Of a stretch of 64,000 bases of DNA, positions 47,130-60,075 are shown one piece after another. The stretch comes from Chrysoperla carnea (taxonomy: Eukaryota > Arthropoda > Insecta > Neuroptera > Chrysopidae). A program made the position numbers and the translations under genes. The notes under the pieces are model-generated. The model was not told the DNA's origin. It was given only the letters and a program-made list of their open reading frames with translations, and made no database searches. Each line of letters starts with the position of its first letter. The first letter of the stretch is position 1. Where the stretch lies: positions 117,980,368-118,044,367 of the forward strand of contig NC_058337.1 in the NCBI RefSeq assembly GCF_905475395.1, in the 5' to 3' direction.

Positions 47130-47420
47130 GACTACAAGGCTAGGTTATATTGGCTGTCCACGAAGGGCACACTTAGGCTATAGAGCCCATTGTGATAACA
47201 TATATGTGTTTTACCATCTTCCCACTGGTAATTTCATTTATCACCTCCTCAATTTCAGAGGCTGAGTGCACCTCCTTCATGCATATACTATGCACTACAC
47301 CAGCCCATCACAACTATTAATTAAATTAATTTTTTGCGACGGCGGAAATCGAACCCGCTACCCTAAGTATACCGCGGACGGAATTGGTTACGCCTTAACC
47401 GACTGAGCTAATAGGGCGAC
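47130..47420 (-). mobile_element. tRNA-derived SINE, copy B
   Basis: Minus strand: GCCCTATTAGCTCAGTCGG (A box) and GGTAGCGGGTTCGATTTCCG (B box), with a longer anticodon-arm region than copy A. It continues into the shared body GTTGTGATGGGCTGGTGTAGT and GGTGCACTCAGCC and ends near GCCAATATAACC. It has about 40 bp more body than copy A (including CACATATATGTTATCAC). The tRNA head looks like a decayed tRNA with an expanded variable or intron-like segment and is not a functional tRNA gene. Confidence 0.8.
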
Positions 47421-50400
47421 GTTGAAAAGATGCTCGTCTATGTAAAAGTAAGTTTAAGCACCATAGCGCTAGTTTTTCGCGGTAGAAATGAGTACAGGTG
47501 AGAATATGAATGCCACACTACTTGGTATCTTGCCCCTGCACCAATAAATATTCACGACGTTGCTGGATGCTACCTCTGCATAAGCATTCGAAGCAAATTA
47601 AATAAATAAATCTGGTAGCTTCGGTATAGCAGTTAACAAACATTTTTGATCTCTCGTTAATTTCCAAAGTCCTACGTGATTTATTTCTGTACTATGGTAA
47701 TTATGTTATTTCGGTAATTATGTAATTATAGTGCGGACTTAGTATTCAGCAACGCAGGACATATTTGGTTGCGCAGGCTTTAGGCAATCATATTCTCACT
47801 CATGGTGCTTAAACTTTCTTACATATAAGAGCATCTGTTATAACATGATTCCTGGTGGATCATTTCACACGAAAATTTTTAGTATGGGCTTGTCTTTGAA
47901 GTAAGGATTAAGGAGGGTGAAGAAATCTGAGGCAGATGTGTTGGAAAACTAGAAGTGAAAAAGGAAGAGTATCGTTAGAAGAATAGACTTGATAGAATGG
48001 CAAAAAATTGCTCAATGTCCTGGCGCCGTTCCGAAACAAACAAATTAAATCTAGGCTATTATTAAAACGCAAAAAATATTGTATTACCATTGAGGTAATC
48101 ACAGTCTATCTAACAGCCTAATTTGAAGGACAATAAGCGGGAAATCTATCAAACATAACGGTAGATTGGCTAGTTTTATTATTTTTTAAATATGTAAGAG
48201 TCGGTGAATGAGAAAAATGTATAAGCGAAGTTAAGGGATTTAATTTAAAGAGTAAAAGTTTTGAAAGTCTCCTGTTTTATAACAAAGGTTTATTAGAAGA
48301 GTACGACTCTTGAGACTACAAGTTTTCAAAAAAGATTTACGAACTTTGAACTTTGCTAATCTTGAACTCTGTTCATAGAGTAGTACATGCATTTTATTTC
48401 ATTTAACTTCTCTTATCCCATTTCCTCGATCATTTGATCTAATTATACACATATATGCATAAATAAAATTTACTATAGAGTACGATAAGTTAAGGTGGTT
48501 TATTTATTAGTGGAAGGGTGGGGGTAGTTTTTTTTTTTAATGAGGACGGGGTGTTAAATTCTAGCATACAAAAAGGGTTACAACAGCAAGAGTAGAAATA
48601 TAATATATATAGTAACAAATATAATAAACAATATATTTCTATATATCGAACTACCCTCTGTTGTCCCTCCGATTCTACACTTACCCCTCGCGGCATTGGT
48701 TTTGTATTGTATACTACATTATTATGCATTAAAGAATATCACGTATATAATAATTTCTGGTATATAAACAAAGATAGCGATACCATTGATTTGAAATGCG
48801 ATAGATTGTATAAAGTTTGTCGTATTTTAGTTAGTTATATGGTTAGTATAGTTATGTAGTATAGAGAGATATTTTGAATGAATTTGTTGTGTAACGATTT
48901 ATAGTCAACTAATAATCATTATTTGAATATTACGATTATTACGAATCTGTGTCCGTATATATATATGCATCATTTGTATAAATAGGTGTTTATGTAAGTG
49001 TGGAGGGGATAGTAGTGGGAGGATGAATTGATGTAAAGAGGTTTTGCATAAAATATTAAACAAGCTGTAGTTGATGTGACCTTTAGGAATGGATATTGCC
49101 TATAACAGTTTTCTATGTTGAGCGGTTATTGTGTTACGACTAACGAACTTAGCATATATTTCCTTACCAACTCACACTCGAGGGACGAAGTTTTACGGTG
49201 GTAGGTAAGAGAAAGTGTGTGTTTTGATTTTTTCTCTGTAAAACTCAAAAAAGTGGTTCTAGAAGGCTCGGAAATTTGAAATTTTGTTAGAGAAGTAATC
49301 AAGCTTGTTAGTAAAAGCGGCAGTTCAACCAAGGGTGCCACTTTTAACTCAGATATTCAGAAATTAATAGAATCAAAGGAGACAAGATCAATACCTAGCC
49401 ATAGTGGTAGGAAGTCATGAAAGCGGACAAATTGAGAAGGCTAGCCGCAGAAAAACACCACGTGATGACTTTGACTTGTCGTTACCATAGATTAATCACT
49501 AAAGATCATGATTGAATGTATAAAGAAAAATCACGTAAACGGGATAACGGGATTTTTATTATTGTGTCGTACTCGAAACTGGTGATAGAAGATTGATAGT
49601 CATAGTACTATGTGATAACCGGACCATACACATCTCTTTTGTTAACTTCCAGCTCGTGAAGGACGATATATAAAATTTAAGAATGCTGGAATGGTCAGAA
49701 AGAAGTGGCAACAAAAATAGACAACGAAATTAAAATCTTCGTGAATAGATGCAATTGCTTCAAAGCATAGTTAATCTTAGTTACACACAGACATACTAAA
49801 CATTTGTTATAGGTTTTCTATTTCGATTTTTGGGGTGAAAATAACAAATTTCGATCAGGAATTTAATATATATGTACATATATTGTCAATCTATTAACAC
49901 AGTGGTTTACTTGTGTATATAATGTATTATGGTCATTTCATTTTACTGAGAGGACTGACTAGATGTTATGTTATTCCCTCTTATAATAATTACGAGCTGT
50001 TAATATTATTATTCTATCATGGTTCAGCGATTTTCAATTTAGTTCCATTATAATTTTTAAAAAAATTGGCTTAAATTCAAATTAATTAATTTTACTTAGG
50101 CATGTACAATAATCTATTTAGGTTAGGTAAAAAGGAACTGGTTACATCGAAATAATCACACGAGAAGATGATGAAAGATGAAACAATTGAGATTATTAGG
50201 TAAAAAGCAACTTCTAAATCATAAGAAAAACTTAACTGCGTAACCACTGAAATTTTGATATGCTAGAACAAGAGAAGAGCAGTTTATTGAGAGGTATGAT
50301 CATTGACGATAATTTTGTTGAACTTCATCGAACTCCTACAAATTTAACATAGCTTCGAATAAGGGCTACAACTTCAAAACAGGTTCATATTTAATCTGTT

Positions 50401-52032
50401 AACGAAAAATAATGCGGATATTGCCAACATTCTGGGCATGCTGAATAATAAATGCTGACATTAATGTCTTGGGTGTTGTATTTCATCGAAATGGGATGTA
50501 TTATTTTGACTCGAAATGGATGGTGTAGTTTTAAGAAAAATCATAAATTGGTACAATGTTTTTCACTTATACATTTAAGATGACATACTTATAAAAGTAC
50601 AAACAAATGAAAAACTGATTTGTAACCACTGGCATATTTAAAATTACAATTTTATATTTTTAAAAAACAATAAACCACATACAAATATAAGTTTGTTATC
50701 AACATAGAGTTTTCTAGTTTTTTTTTTTTTGCTCTTATTGTAATACACAAATGGATTTTAATAACTATCTCGAAATCAGAACAAAAACCTCACACAGTGA
50801 TATAGATACGTATAATGTGCACTATATATTATAAACACATATGGTATGGATTCTCAATAATATTACAGTTTTGTCTAGAAGTAGAGTAAACAAATTCAAG
50901 CAAAAAGTACCGTAGCTTAAACTTTTTAAATTTAATCTTATAACCTTGATATGAGTCAGAAGGTACTTGAAAGTTCTTACATATACATAACACAAATGCT
51001 CCTCAGCTCCATCAATTTTCACTCAATCGATATTGCCACTTTTTACATATTTTGAGATTACTTAAATTTAGTGGTGCGAAAATAGTGTAATTCATTGATA
51101 TTATCCACTCTAGTCTCAAGGTAAACTATTTTCTCAAAAAGTCTCAAAAAGATTGAATATCTCTATAACCTACTATTCTTGGACAAAATCACAAAACCTT
51201 ATATTCTTTCATGGTTTCTCTCATAGTTTCTGACAAATATTCAGCCTGTTGAAGCATATAGAATACATTTTTATTCACGGAAAGTTTAAAAGTAACTTTA
51301 TCTACCTAGGCCGAAGGAAAATTTTACGAAACAATCAAAATTTTGACAAGAACTTGATATATTTCAGAGCCTTGGATAAGAATGTTATCTTTGGTGAATA
51401 TATTTCATGCAAATCAACTAGATTATTAGAGGTAAGATTTATGAGTCCAACAACTTTGGAAAAAACTCATGAATAGTTTCAAGAAAGGTACTCCCAAAAT
51501 GCTTTTCCTAGAAAAGCTAGATGTCTAACGTTTTTTACTCAAAAGGAATTAATTGAGCATACTTATACTGTATTAATTAGCCATGGTCGATTCAAAAAGT
51601 ATATGATCACATGATCAAAAGCATGATATATTATCATGAAGAGTAGGGAATTGGAACTGTCATTCTCAAAGTCAGCTAAGTGTTGTTATACATTTTTGAA
51701 TTGGAAAACAATTTTTCCATCTTAATATCCATCTTTGTAGTAGTTTAAAGCACCGGTTGTCCTATGGTAAAAGGACTTTCCCAATGCTGATGAATCATCT
51801 TGAGCCATTCTCCGGAGCAAAAGGTTAACGAAACGAAAAATCTTTAAAATTTGTATCAATTTTTGGCATAAAGTTTCCAGGCATATTTTAAATAAACTTA
51901 TATATTTGTCTCAAGCTTCGATTAATCCCCATTTATCCCTTTTTGTAAAGTAAACTTTGATAACACTGCTATTGAACTAGTTAAAACAAACTACGTTTGG
52001 TTGTTTGGTTGGTTAGAGTTCATTGTATATTA
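47421..52032. other. Long stretch without a supportable gene
   Basis: AT-rich with scattered less AT-rich patches (for example 48,640-48,700 and 49,126-49,340 on the minus strand). Several patches have donor-like GTAAGT sites and open frames of 60-80 codons. I searched the minus strand for the missing syd-1 start exon but found none I could defend. T-runs at 48,530 and 50,720. Confidence 0.5.
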
Positions 52033-52379
52033 CAGTATAACCTCGATATAACAAAGCTGAAGAAGCTTTTTTTTATATAGAGGATCTCCTATTGGACATT
52101 TTTGTGGCGGTTTCGCTTAATTTAATTTCGATTAATCATTAAATCCCGACTGTTGAAGTCGCTATGTAAACTGCTGGACTTGTTTTTTTCTTATTAGTTT
52201 ATTTTTAACTCTGGTTTTTTTGATTTTTTAATTCATTTTTTTGTTATTATTCACTCTTTTTTTTTATTGTAAATTCCTTATAATGGGGCTTTTTGCAGAA
52301 GTGTTCGTAAAGTAAAGGTATATTTTGCATTAACTATTACGGACAGTTCTATGAGATTCATTATATTAAGGTTTCACTG
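52033..52379. mobile_element. 347-bp pogo/Tigger-type MITE
   Basis: The left end CAGTATAACCTCGATATAAC and the reverse complement of the right end, CAGTGAAACCTTAATATAAT, are matching terminal inverted repeats. They resemble the CAGT-AACCTC-ATATAACG ends of pogo-like Tc1/mariner elements. A TA flanks each side (52,031-52,032 and 52,380-52,381). The interior is T-rich and non-coding. Confidence 0.85.
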
Positions 52380-52381
52380 TA

Positions 52382-54260
52382 TATAGTTTTTCTCTAGATG
52401 GTTGTTTGTTCTTTGTTGGCTAATTGGTTTCATATATGCAAAATGAAGTTTAAAACCATTTTATTTTATTTATATATATATAAATATAAATATCTATATT
52501 AAACTATTTTTCGAGTATTCATTCTAATGAGATGGTCTAAATAGTTTTAATGGACTGGAAGAGTTTATAATTTCAAAACAAATAATAGAAAACTTTTACA
52601 CGTTTTTCTTAATAACGCAGTAAATGGAAAAAATTAATAAAGAGCTCTTCTACTCCAGTAAAATCTTACCATAAAAAAAAAAACAACTAAAATCGCAAAA
52701 CGCGTTGTAAAGCTAAAAACAAGCGTTGTAAGCTAGTTTTTGACATATAATTTGGACCCCTTAGGGGAGTTTGAAACTACGTTTTGCCAGTAAACAAAAG
52801 TTGGACTACCTGCTTAATAGACGAAAAATTATTTTTCACACTACCCTCAGTTTTCAGGCTTAATTAAAGCGTCACTCTGATTCATAACTGACAAACATTA
52901 GATGAACACTTGAAATTAGTGTAGACAGTAATTTATAGCAAAAATATAGCCTTTTATGCGTTCGTTCATTTCATTTGAACAAAAATGGTCTTTATAGAAA
53001 AGCAAACCACTTATATTGGATTTATTGTAAAATTTTTTTCGAAGATAGTCTAGATTTTGCAGAACCAGTTATACAAATAATTTTGTGAATAAGTGAAATG
53101 TTACTTATTTAATCAATAAAAACTTTCTAATAAGTATTAATCTGTCTATTACCAGGTATGGAAAAGAGTACGCTTTTCAGTGAGCTTGAAAATATAGGTC
53201 AAGTTTAATGTCTGCTTAAGATTCTAGAAAAAAATTCTGGAAAAAAAAATTGTGTTGATTTTTTAAAGCACTGTCATTCAACACTTTTTGTACAAGATAT
53301 TTCAACAAGTAACTCAGCCAATTGTTTGTTTTCACTTTTATTTGTTTTTGCCTTGTTGCAAATTTTATCAAGAAAAGTACCCTAGCTTTATATCTAGAAT
53401 GAATCATTATGTAATTATTGGTTTTATTCAATTTAAAATCCATAGTTATTATTTGAAGAAAAATTCCAATACAAAATTAGGTCGAGATATTTGTAATAAG
53501 CTTTAAAACGGAAATTGTCATTGGTATTATATCGGTCAAACATGTATGGTGACATAAGCAACGCATAATATAATCAACGGAGTATTATATACATACATGT
53601 ACACTGTACAGCTTTAGCTCTCTTTACCAACAGATCGACGGAATTTGATTAGGAGGTTATTTCCGGTATGTTTCCGGTTTCACAGCCCTATATATATATG
53701 TATATATGCATAGCACATTGAGTATCATTTGCAGCAAAGCAATAATGTAATATATATACACAACATTCTTCTATCCTCATTCCCTTTTCCCGTTTCTTTC
53801 GCCTTCTGTTATTTTTCAATCGTGTTGTACCTCTTATGATATGACGATACCTAATAAAATATTTTCTTGTTGATATATTTATAAAAATTTTTGTTATCCT
53901 TTTTATGAAGAGAGCCTCGTCATATTTATGTGCAGGATTGTGGATATAATGTAATTTATAATAAAATAGAGAATTTCTATTCTATACTCGTGAAAGAACT
54001 TCATTCTAAATTGGCTATAGAAAGAATAAATCAATGATATTCTCTATTGTAAGTTGGATAGCTAACTTTTTTTAAGTTTGATAATATCATTTTTTAACCG
54101 ACGAAAAAAGAGACTCTCAAGTTCGCCCGTAAACAGGGCTATACTATTTTCGAGTTGCTTTGCTAGTCAATAAATCATAAAAGAACTAACATTATTTATT
54201 TAAAACATTTTTTCGAAAATCGTTTTCTTTCGGAGTAAATGTGACTTAAGAATATGTCAT
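52382..54260. other. No gene seen
   Basis: AT-rich DNA. The patch at 53,560-53,730 is less AT-rich, with a palindromic ACATGTACACTGTACAG region and (TA)n words. Open frames on opposite strands at 53,216-53,506 overlap and have no recognisable domain. Confidence 0.5.
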
Positions 54261-54264
54261 TATT

Positions 54265-54505
54265 GCATTTAATCGAAAGTCTGTTATCTGTCACTGTCCA
54301 GCTCTTACCTTGAGGAGATGGATCCATTAGTGCAAGCATTTATTTGACGACCTCTCTGACCTAAAGTCCGTTGATGTCAAATCGCTCCTACTATTCTTAA
54401 AATGGTTCCAAATGGTTCATGGAGCAGGTTCATTCCGTAACGGATCCTATGGTCTAAGTATGTCTCACCGCAGGATAGCCGCTCTAACCTAACCTATCTT
54501 AATCT
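54265..54505 (+). pseudogene. C-terminal end of a jockey-like non-LTR retrotransposon ORF2
   Basis: One plus-strand frame reads VICHCPALTLRRWIH, a stop, then CKHLFDDLSDLKSVDVKS and LLLFLKWFQMV, ending HRRIAALT before a stop near 54,493. CHCPALTLRR is the conserved C-terminal zinc-knuckle segment (C-CPAL---R), and the FDDLSDL---V---LL-FLK tail is the usual ending of these polyproteins. There is only one in-frame stop over about 75 codons, so this copy is less decayed than the relic at 30.3-31.0 kb and may belong to a related family. No RNase H or reverse transcriptase is visible upstream. Confidence 0.65.
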
Positions 54506-55814
54506 AGTGTTAATCTAACTTAATCTTAATCTAGGAAACCTTTTTTGTTGTCTATAAAAATACAAGAACTTACATTCCTTATCATGAGTACTTTTATTTG
54601 TTAACTGATAATTGTTATTTTGTTTTTATTCTCTAAATAACATAATTCGTCTATTTATATACGGTCGTGATTAGTTCACCTCATGTATATAAACCAAACT
54701 TTTTTGGTTAGATTCATTCAGGAAAAAAAGCTGTAACCCAATGCCAGGCAGACACGAAAGCGATTTTATAAGCTATGTTTTTTTTCATAGTGTAACAGAA
54801 ATCTGTTAAATGAAGAACTACTGATGAAAATAATTTTTTAAATAGCTGTCCAGATCTCTTAGGAATTGCATGCAGTACCCAATAATGGTAATTAACTTTA
54901 TCGAATTGCGGAATTAAATTTCTACTAATTTTTAGCTCTTATAAAAAATTTTAAAATTTGGTACAATTTTCTTACTATATTTTGCAATAGCGATTTTATA
55001 AGGCCTCTGTTTTTTCATAGTAGTAGCCAGTATAGGTAATTAGGGTTATAGAATTATGGATTTCAATTTTTACTGAATCTATTCGATTTTCGAAAAAAAG
55101 TATACATCAATCAATTATTTTCAGTTTTTATAAAAGTTTCTGTGTTGAGAGAAATATCTTACAAACTTCAATCGAAATTTATTTAGATATATTTAATCTC
55201 AATCGAGCCGCAATTAAGAAATAATTAATAAACGTCCACAAAAGCAGATCATTTAAAAGAAAAAGAATTCAATTCTAAAATCAATTTTCATGAAAAATTA
55301 AGTGCAAAAGAAAATTTATTAGACAATCTTGATAAAAATCTGTTACAATTTTCTCTACTAGGAAAAATAATTTTTTTTCTTGTATAACGAAGAGACAAAA
55401 AACAACACACAGATATTATTATAAAGAGGGAAAAAATAATAAGTCTATATGTATTACCTTGGTCTATATAGTAAGAATATAGTTTTTCCAGGAGTTATCA
55501 AGCAAGCAGGTTGAGGTGGTAGCAGAAGGTGTATAGAGAGAAAACATAAAGATTTCCTTCTCCTTTTTGGTTTTAATGTCACATCTGCTCTTCTATTATA
55601 TTATTACTTACTAACTAATACCAGTTAGTGGTTAGTTCGTACGCTTGTCTAACGGCTTTCCCATTGGCAAGGTCCGTAGATCGCTAAAATATATTTAAAA
55701 CTGGTCATCTTATCAAATCAAGACCAAAAGAGCGTACGAGGAAAACTAATTTCAAAATCTTTGAGCAAATATTAATTATGTTAATGGAAAAGCCAGAACA
55801 AAAAAAAATTTGTT

Positions 55815-56065
55815 GAATTTACTAAAGCTGATCATTTGAGGATTGGTTATAGTAGTTGTGTACACACACTCATACTGTGGTCAGTCAAACGTACGATAGA
55901 ACAGGAGCAGATATATGCTATCGAAACGGTGTAGTTTTACGTGGTACTAAAATTAATTTACTAAAGCTGAAAATTGTTATACAGATTGTATATTACATAT
56001 AAATAACAGTTATGATTGTCAGTCAGTTAGGTGTTAGAACAGGACCGGTCAGTTAGCCCTTATTT
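55815..56065. repeat. Diverged tandem duplication (about 125-140 bp unit)
   Basis: TTTACTAAAGCTGA starts both units (about 55,818 and 55,958), and GTCAGTCA ... AGAACAGGA ends both (about 55,880-55,906 and 56,018-56,044). The parts between have diverged strongly. Confidence 0.5.
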
Positions 56066-58610
56066 ATGAACTTACACCTTTCAACGGATAATCTAACCCT
56101 TATATTTAAAAAAAATTTTCTAATATTCTCAAAATTGCTTGATGTAAGTATAATATTATAAAATCTGCGGATATTTTGTCTGCTGGTAATAAGTCAGGAT
56201 ACCGCAGAAATCAATTGTTTTATATTTCTTGAAAAATTCTCACTTACAGAACTTTTTGGGGGTATTATTAGTTTAATTTGTTTTGCTTTATAAAATCATC
56301 TGGATATACGTTATAATATCCTTATGAACCTCAAAAGCTATGATACATTTACCTGCTTATCGAATTTTTCTTTTCTAACTTGAAGTTTATGTTTTCTATG
56401 TTCCTTCTTCCATATATGTCTATGTCTGCGTGTGTCTATGTGTATGAGAGGTTATTTCCAAACACCCTGTCGCTTGCTCGCATCCGTTAATTGTTTTATT
56501 CTCTTCCATATTATTGTTTGAGAAAAAAAAGAATACCGACCTTTGTTCGACAACATCAACAAGAATTTCTAGAAATTCTACCGACCATACTACCTCACCA
56601 TAAACTCGCCGCTATACTCACCCATTATTGTCAACGGGAAAATACAATCATTTTTATTTTATTTTATAAAAACATTTTTAATTCTTTATCTTATGTTTTT
56701 TTTTTTTCATGAAAAATTATGTAACCATTTTCAGTGTTTCATTTTCTCAGAATTTTTAACGTTATATGTTAATATTTAATTTACTCAAAATTATTTTTAT
56801 TATATTTTTTCTGGAAACTGGGAAGGGTTGTTTTTTTAAGTAACATTATCTTATTTTTTAGTAAAAGAAAAACAAAAAGAAATTTATTCATGTTTTGGTG
56901 AAAGATATTTGATATTAACTTAACTAAATGTTTCTGCATAAATTTATCAAATCACGTATTATTATTATCATCAGAAAACGCCATAAATTAATTTTTTTCT
57001 CAATAAATTTTACTCCCTGTAGTGGAGTGTATTAAGTTTGAAAAGCCTCTCTGTCTGTGTATCTTACTCTCTCTGGTATTATAAAAAGTGGTCTAAATTC
57101 CTAGCTTTAATTTAAAAAAGCACACTCAATGTAATATTATTTCAGTTATATTAATTAAGATTAATTTCTATTAATCGATTATTAAGCTTACTTCATTTAA
57201 TATGCAAAATGATGTCACTCAAATGGACGCCTCTGAACTTTCTGCAATAATTCGTTTGAGGTAATTTTCTATGACTTTTCGCAAGTTTCAGGGGTTTATT
57301 GCGGCTATAACTTAACGAATGCTTTTAAGTGCTCCAATATTGCAGGTTTTTTAAAAAAGACGCGACTTCTTAGAAAATTCGACATAAAGAAATCGAATGT
57401 TCACAATTCATAAATAATTGTTATTTCTGTTGAACAACTGAACAATTTGATCGTTTGGCGTTATTTAAACGATTTATATTGTAACTATGGTAAATGAAAT
57501 GTAGAAAACTAGACCTTTGAAACAAGCGAAAGTATTCTTATTTACAGTAAACATAGGAAGCTGAAATCGGATCGCCCTTTATCTCTCAATCGGAGTGAAC
57601 TGTTTCAATTACAGTTACATCATTAACGATGAAAAAAGTTACACAAATAAAATTTAAAAAATCTTTAAGCCCTTGTAACTTTGCCATTATAAAAAAGATA
57701 CTATTTTACACTACAACTTTTTTCAATTTTGAAAATGCCGCACTTTAGATTTTCTTTCATACGAAATAATCAAAAAAAGCGGATAGGTACTGGTCACGAT
57801 CAAATTTATTGGGACAACTTAAAGAATATGTAGCGATCAACTTAAAATCAACTCTCAATATATTCATTGGCAAATTTGGCAAGAATCATTGTTTTGAGAA
57901 AAATAGTTTTTAACGCCTTATTTACTAAAATGTATGCTGGTCAAAAACGAATGATTTTTATGTGTAATTTTAGGAAGATGATGTTGATATTTTTCTACTT
58001 AATACAAGAAGAACATTTTTCATTACTATCTAATTAAAAAAAAAATTAAATATTTTTTGACGACACAATCTATTAAATTATTTCCTAAAATACTGTAAAG
58101 AGGAATAAATTACTCTATTCATTACTTTCATTAAAATGTTAATTTATTATCTCTATATATAACAAAAAGCTATTCTTTTTTTAAGTTTTTTTAAACATGT
58201 TTTCAGCGTGAAGCTACGTATTTTTTTAAGTTATTTTATCACAAAAAAAAACAGTCTTATGAATATGGTGGAAGCGCAAATAATTGTATAGCTTATACTA
58301 TACACTCATATATTACATAATTTAATTGCGCTTCTTCCATTTATTTACTGCATTTGCAAACATATTTTTCATGCTTAAAAAGTTATCAATATTTAGTTTA
58401 ATTGCAAAAAAACATCAAACTAGAATTCTTAATTTTACAACGAGAAACTATTAAATTCAGACGAAAATTCATTTTAATTTATGGATGGGAAAATATGTTT
58501 ATTAAAACTTCAAAACACACCTAAGAAATTTAAAGAAATGTAAATGTTACTTTTAAGCGCTTTCCGTTAAAAAATTAATGTTATGGTATTCCATTCTTAT
58601 TTAAGCCACA
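56065..58610. other. No gene seen
   Basis: AT-rich DNA without a supportable exon. An open frame at 56,491-56,712 has no recognisable domain and runs into T-rich low-complexity sequence. A pyrimidine-rich patch lies at 56,395-56,470. Confidence 0.5.
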
Positions 58611-58618
58611 ATACACCG

Positions 58619-58766
58619 TATTCTAAAGAAGCATTAAGGGCGTAGATTAATTTTAGGGCGTATTTTTTATTTTAGAAATTTCACGAGTTACCTTATTCTA
58701 AAGAAGCATTACGGGCGTAGCCTAATGCTAGGGCGTATCTTTCATTTTATAAATTTCAGCATTTAA
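58619..58766. repeat. Two-copy 75-bp tandem repeat just downstream of tRNA-Lys
   Basis: TTCTAAAGAAGCATTA at 58,621 recurs at 58,696; GGGCGTAG and TAGGGCGTAT-TTT-ATTTTA-AAATTTCA are shared. It lies 20 bp 3' of the tRNA on the tRNA's own strand. Confidence 0.8.
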
Positions 58767-58783
58767 AAATTGAATAAAAATAT

Positions 58784-58856
58784 CGCCCGAGCAGGGACTT
58801 GAACCCTGGACCCTTGGATTAAAAGTCCAATGCTCTACCGACTGAGCTACCCGGGC
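58784..58856 (-). tRNA. tRNA-Lys(TTT): tRNA-Lys (anticodon TTT)
   Basis: 73 nt on the minus strand, starting GCCCGGGTAGCTCAGTCGGT and ending CTGCTCGGGCG (the last G is the discriminator). All cloverleaf parts are present: a 7-bp acceptor stem with one G-U pair, D arm GCTC/GAGC, anticodon stem TTGGA/TCCAA around CTTTTAA (anticodon TTT), and T arm CAGGG/CCCTG with loop TTCAAGT. No intron. The internal A box (TAGCTCAGTCGG) and B box (GGTTCAAGTCC) are perfect. A TTTTT pol III terminator follows within 8 nt on the minus strand. It looks functional and decodes AAA/AAG Lys codons. Confidence 0.97.
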
Positions 58857-59459
58857 TTGTGTTAGTTTCCCGAATCAACACAAACTGTTGCACGACAGTT
58901 ACTTTACGCTCTGATAAGAACTAAACATTTTATGATTAAGGTAACAAAATTTTTTTTAATTAAGCAAAAATAAAAAGATAAATAAATAAATGAAACGTGA
59001 ATACAAAAAAAAAAATTGTATTCAAACAAAATTTTCTATATTAATTATTAAAATGATTTTCCTTTTGTTTAAATGAATTCAGAGTAATTATATATCATAC
59101 AATAATATTAAGGCAACACAATACCTTAATTTTCATATAATTAAATAATCATATGCCCTTTTGTACTACAAGAATAACAGGAATATAATATGGTAGATTT
59201 GTTGTTTGAGTCATCTGTGGTACCTTTTTTTTGTGTTAAAAAAAGTACTCTTTTGTAAAATGAAATTATTATTACATATGAAAATATTATTTTATTAATC
59301 TATAGTAAAAAATATAAAGATTAGATTATAAAAATTCCTTTTTTTCTAATTATAATTCACAGATTAGTACATTGCTGTCATACTTTGAAACCGCTCGCCT
59401 TTGTCGCTACAAAAGTGATTATCTATATATTTAAACGAGCAATTCTTGTATGGTATATA
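58857..59459. other. 5' flank of tRNA-Lys, no gene seen
   Basis: AT-rich with A- and T-runs. No further RNA gene is recognised. Confidence 0.5.
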
Positions 59460-60075
59460 CAGTGTGTCGCATTTAAGATGAAGACACACCTCATATTTTC
59501 ATTTTTTACACTATCATACAGGGTGATAGGTCACATTTTTTAAGGTACTTAACTGAAATCAGAACTCAACCTACTACAAACTAACAAAGAGGACCTATTC
59601 TTAAAAATTTACACTCAAAATTATTACAAGTTTATTGAAATATTTGAATACATAACAGTATTAAATTATCAATTTGTCCAGTTTTTACATTCCATAGCAC
59701 ACTAGTTATAAAATTAAAAAATAAACTTTTATAACTAGTGTGCTATGGAATGTAAAAGCTCGACAAATTGAGATAATTTGATAACGTTATGTATTCGAAT
59801 ACTTCAATAAACTTGTAATAATTATGAGTGTGACCCAAAATAAAGAAAAAATTGAAAATACGTATTTTGTCTTGAAAATCAGTCTAACCTCTGACGCTAA
59901 GTAAAATGTTAAGAATAGACCCTATCTGTCAATTTGTAGTTCGCTAAGTTTAAAGTTCAAATTTCGGTTATGTATCTTAAAAACTTTGACCCATCATCCT
60001 GTGCAAAATTTCAAATCGATATTCCTATAAATAACGAAAATTTGAGGGTGTCTTTATCTTAAATGTGACACACTG
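59460..60075. mobile_element. 616-bp palindromic MITE with TA duplication
   Basis: Ends CAGTGTGTCGCATTTAAGAT (left) and, as the reverse complement of the right end, CAGTGTGTCACATTTAAGAT; TA flanks both sides (59,458-59,459 and 60,076-60,077). The whole element folds back on itself. Near the centre, ATTCCATAGCACACTAGTTAT and its exact complement flank a loop of about 19 nt (59,690-59,750). No coding capacity. TA target sites and these ends fit a Tc1/mariner-related foldback element. Confidence 0.85.

Noticed and set aside
47339..47420. tRNA gene candidate
   Set aside because: It has A and B boxes but cannot form an anticodon arm, and it continues into a SINE body shared with 43,231-43,475.
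48490..48729. Candidate first exon of syd-1 (minus strand, starting MHNNVVYNTKPMPRG with a GTAAGT donor)
   Set aside because: The donor is in the right orientation, but there is no recognisable similarity to the family N-terminus, and phase 0 joining to 38,959 is not specific enough evidence.
55480..55560. Pro/Leu-rich minus-strand stretch ending in a GTAATA donor-like site, possible syd-1 5' exon
   Set aside because: The frame that is open to the donor lacks a start codon nearby, and the ATG frame hits a stop. At most a non-coding 5' exon; unsupported.
56491..56712. 73-codon plus-strand ORF
   Set aside because: No domain, ends in a T-run, composition like the surrounding intergenic DNA.
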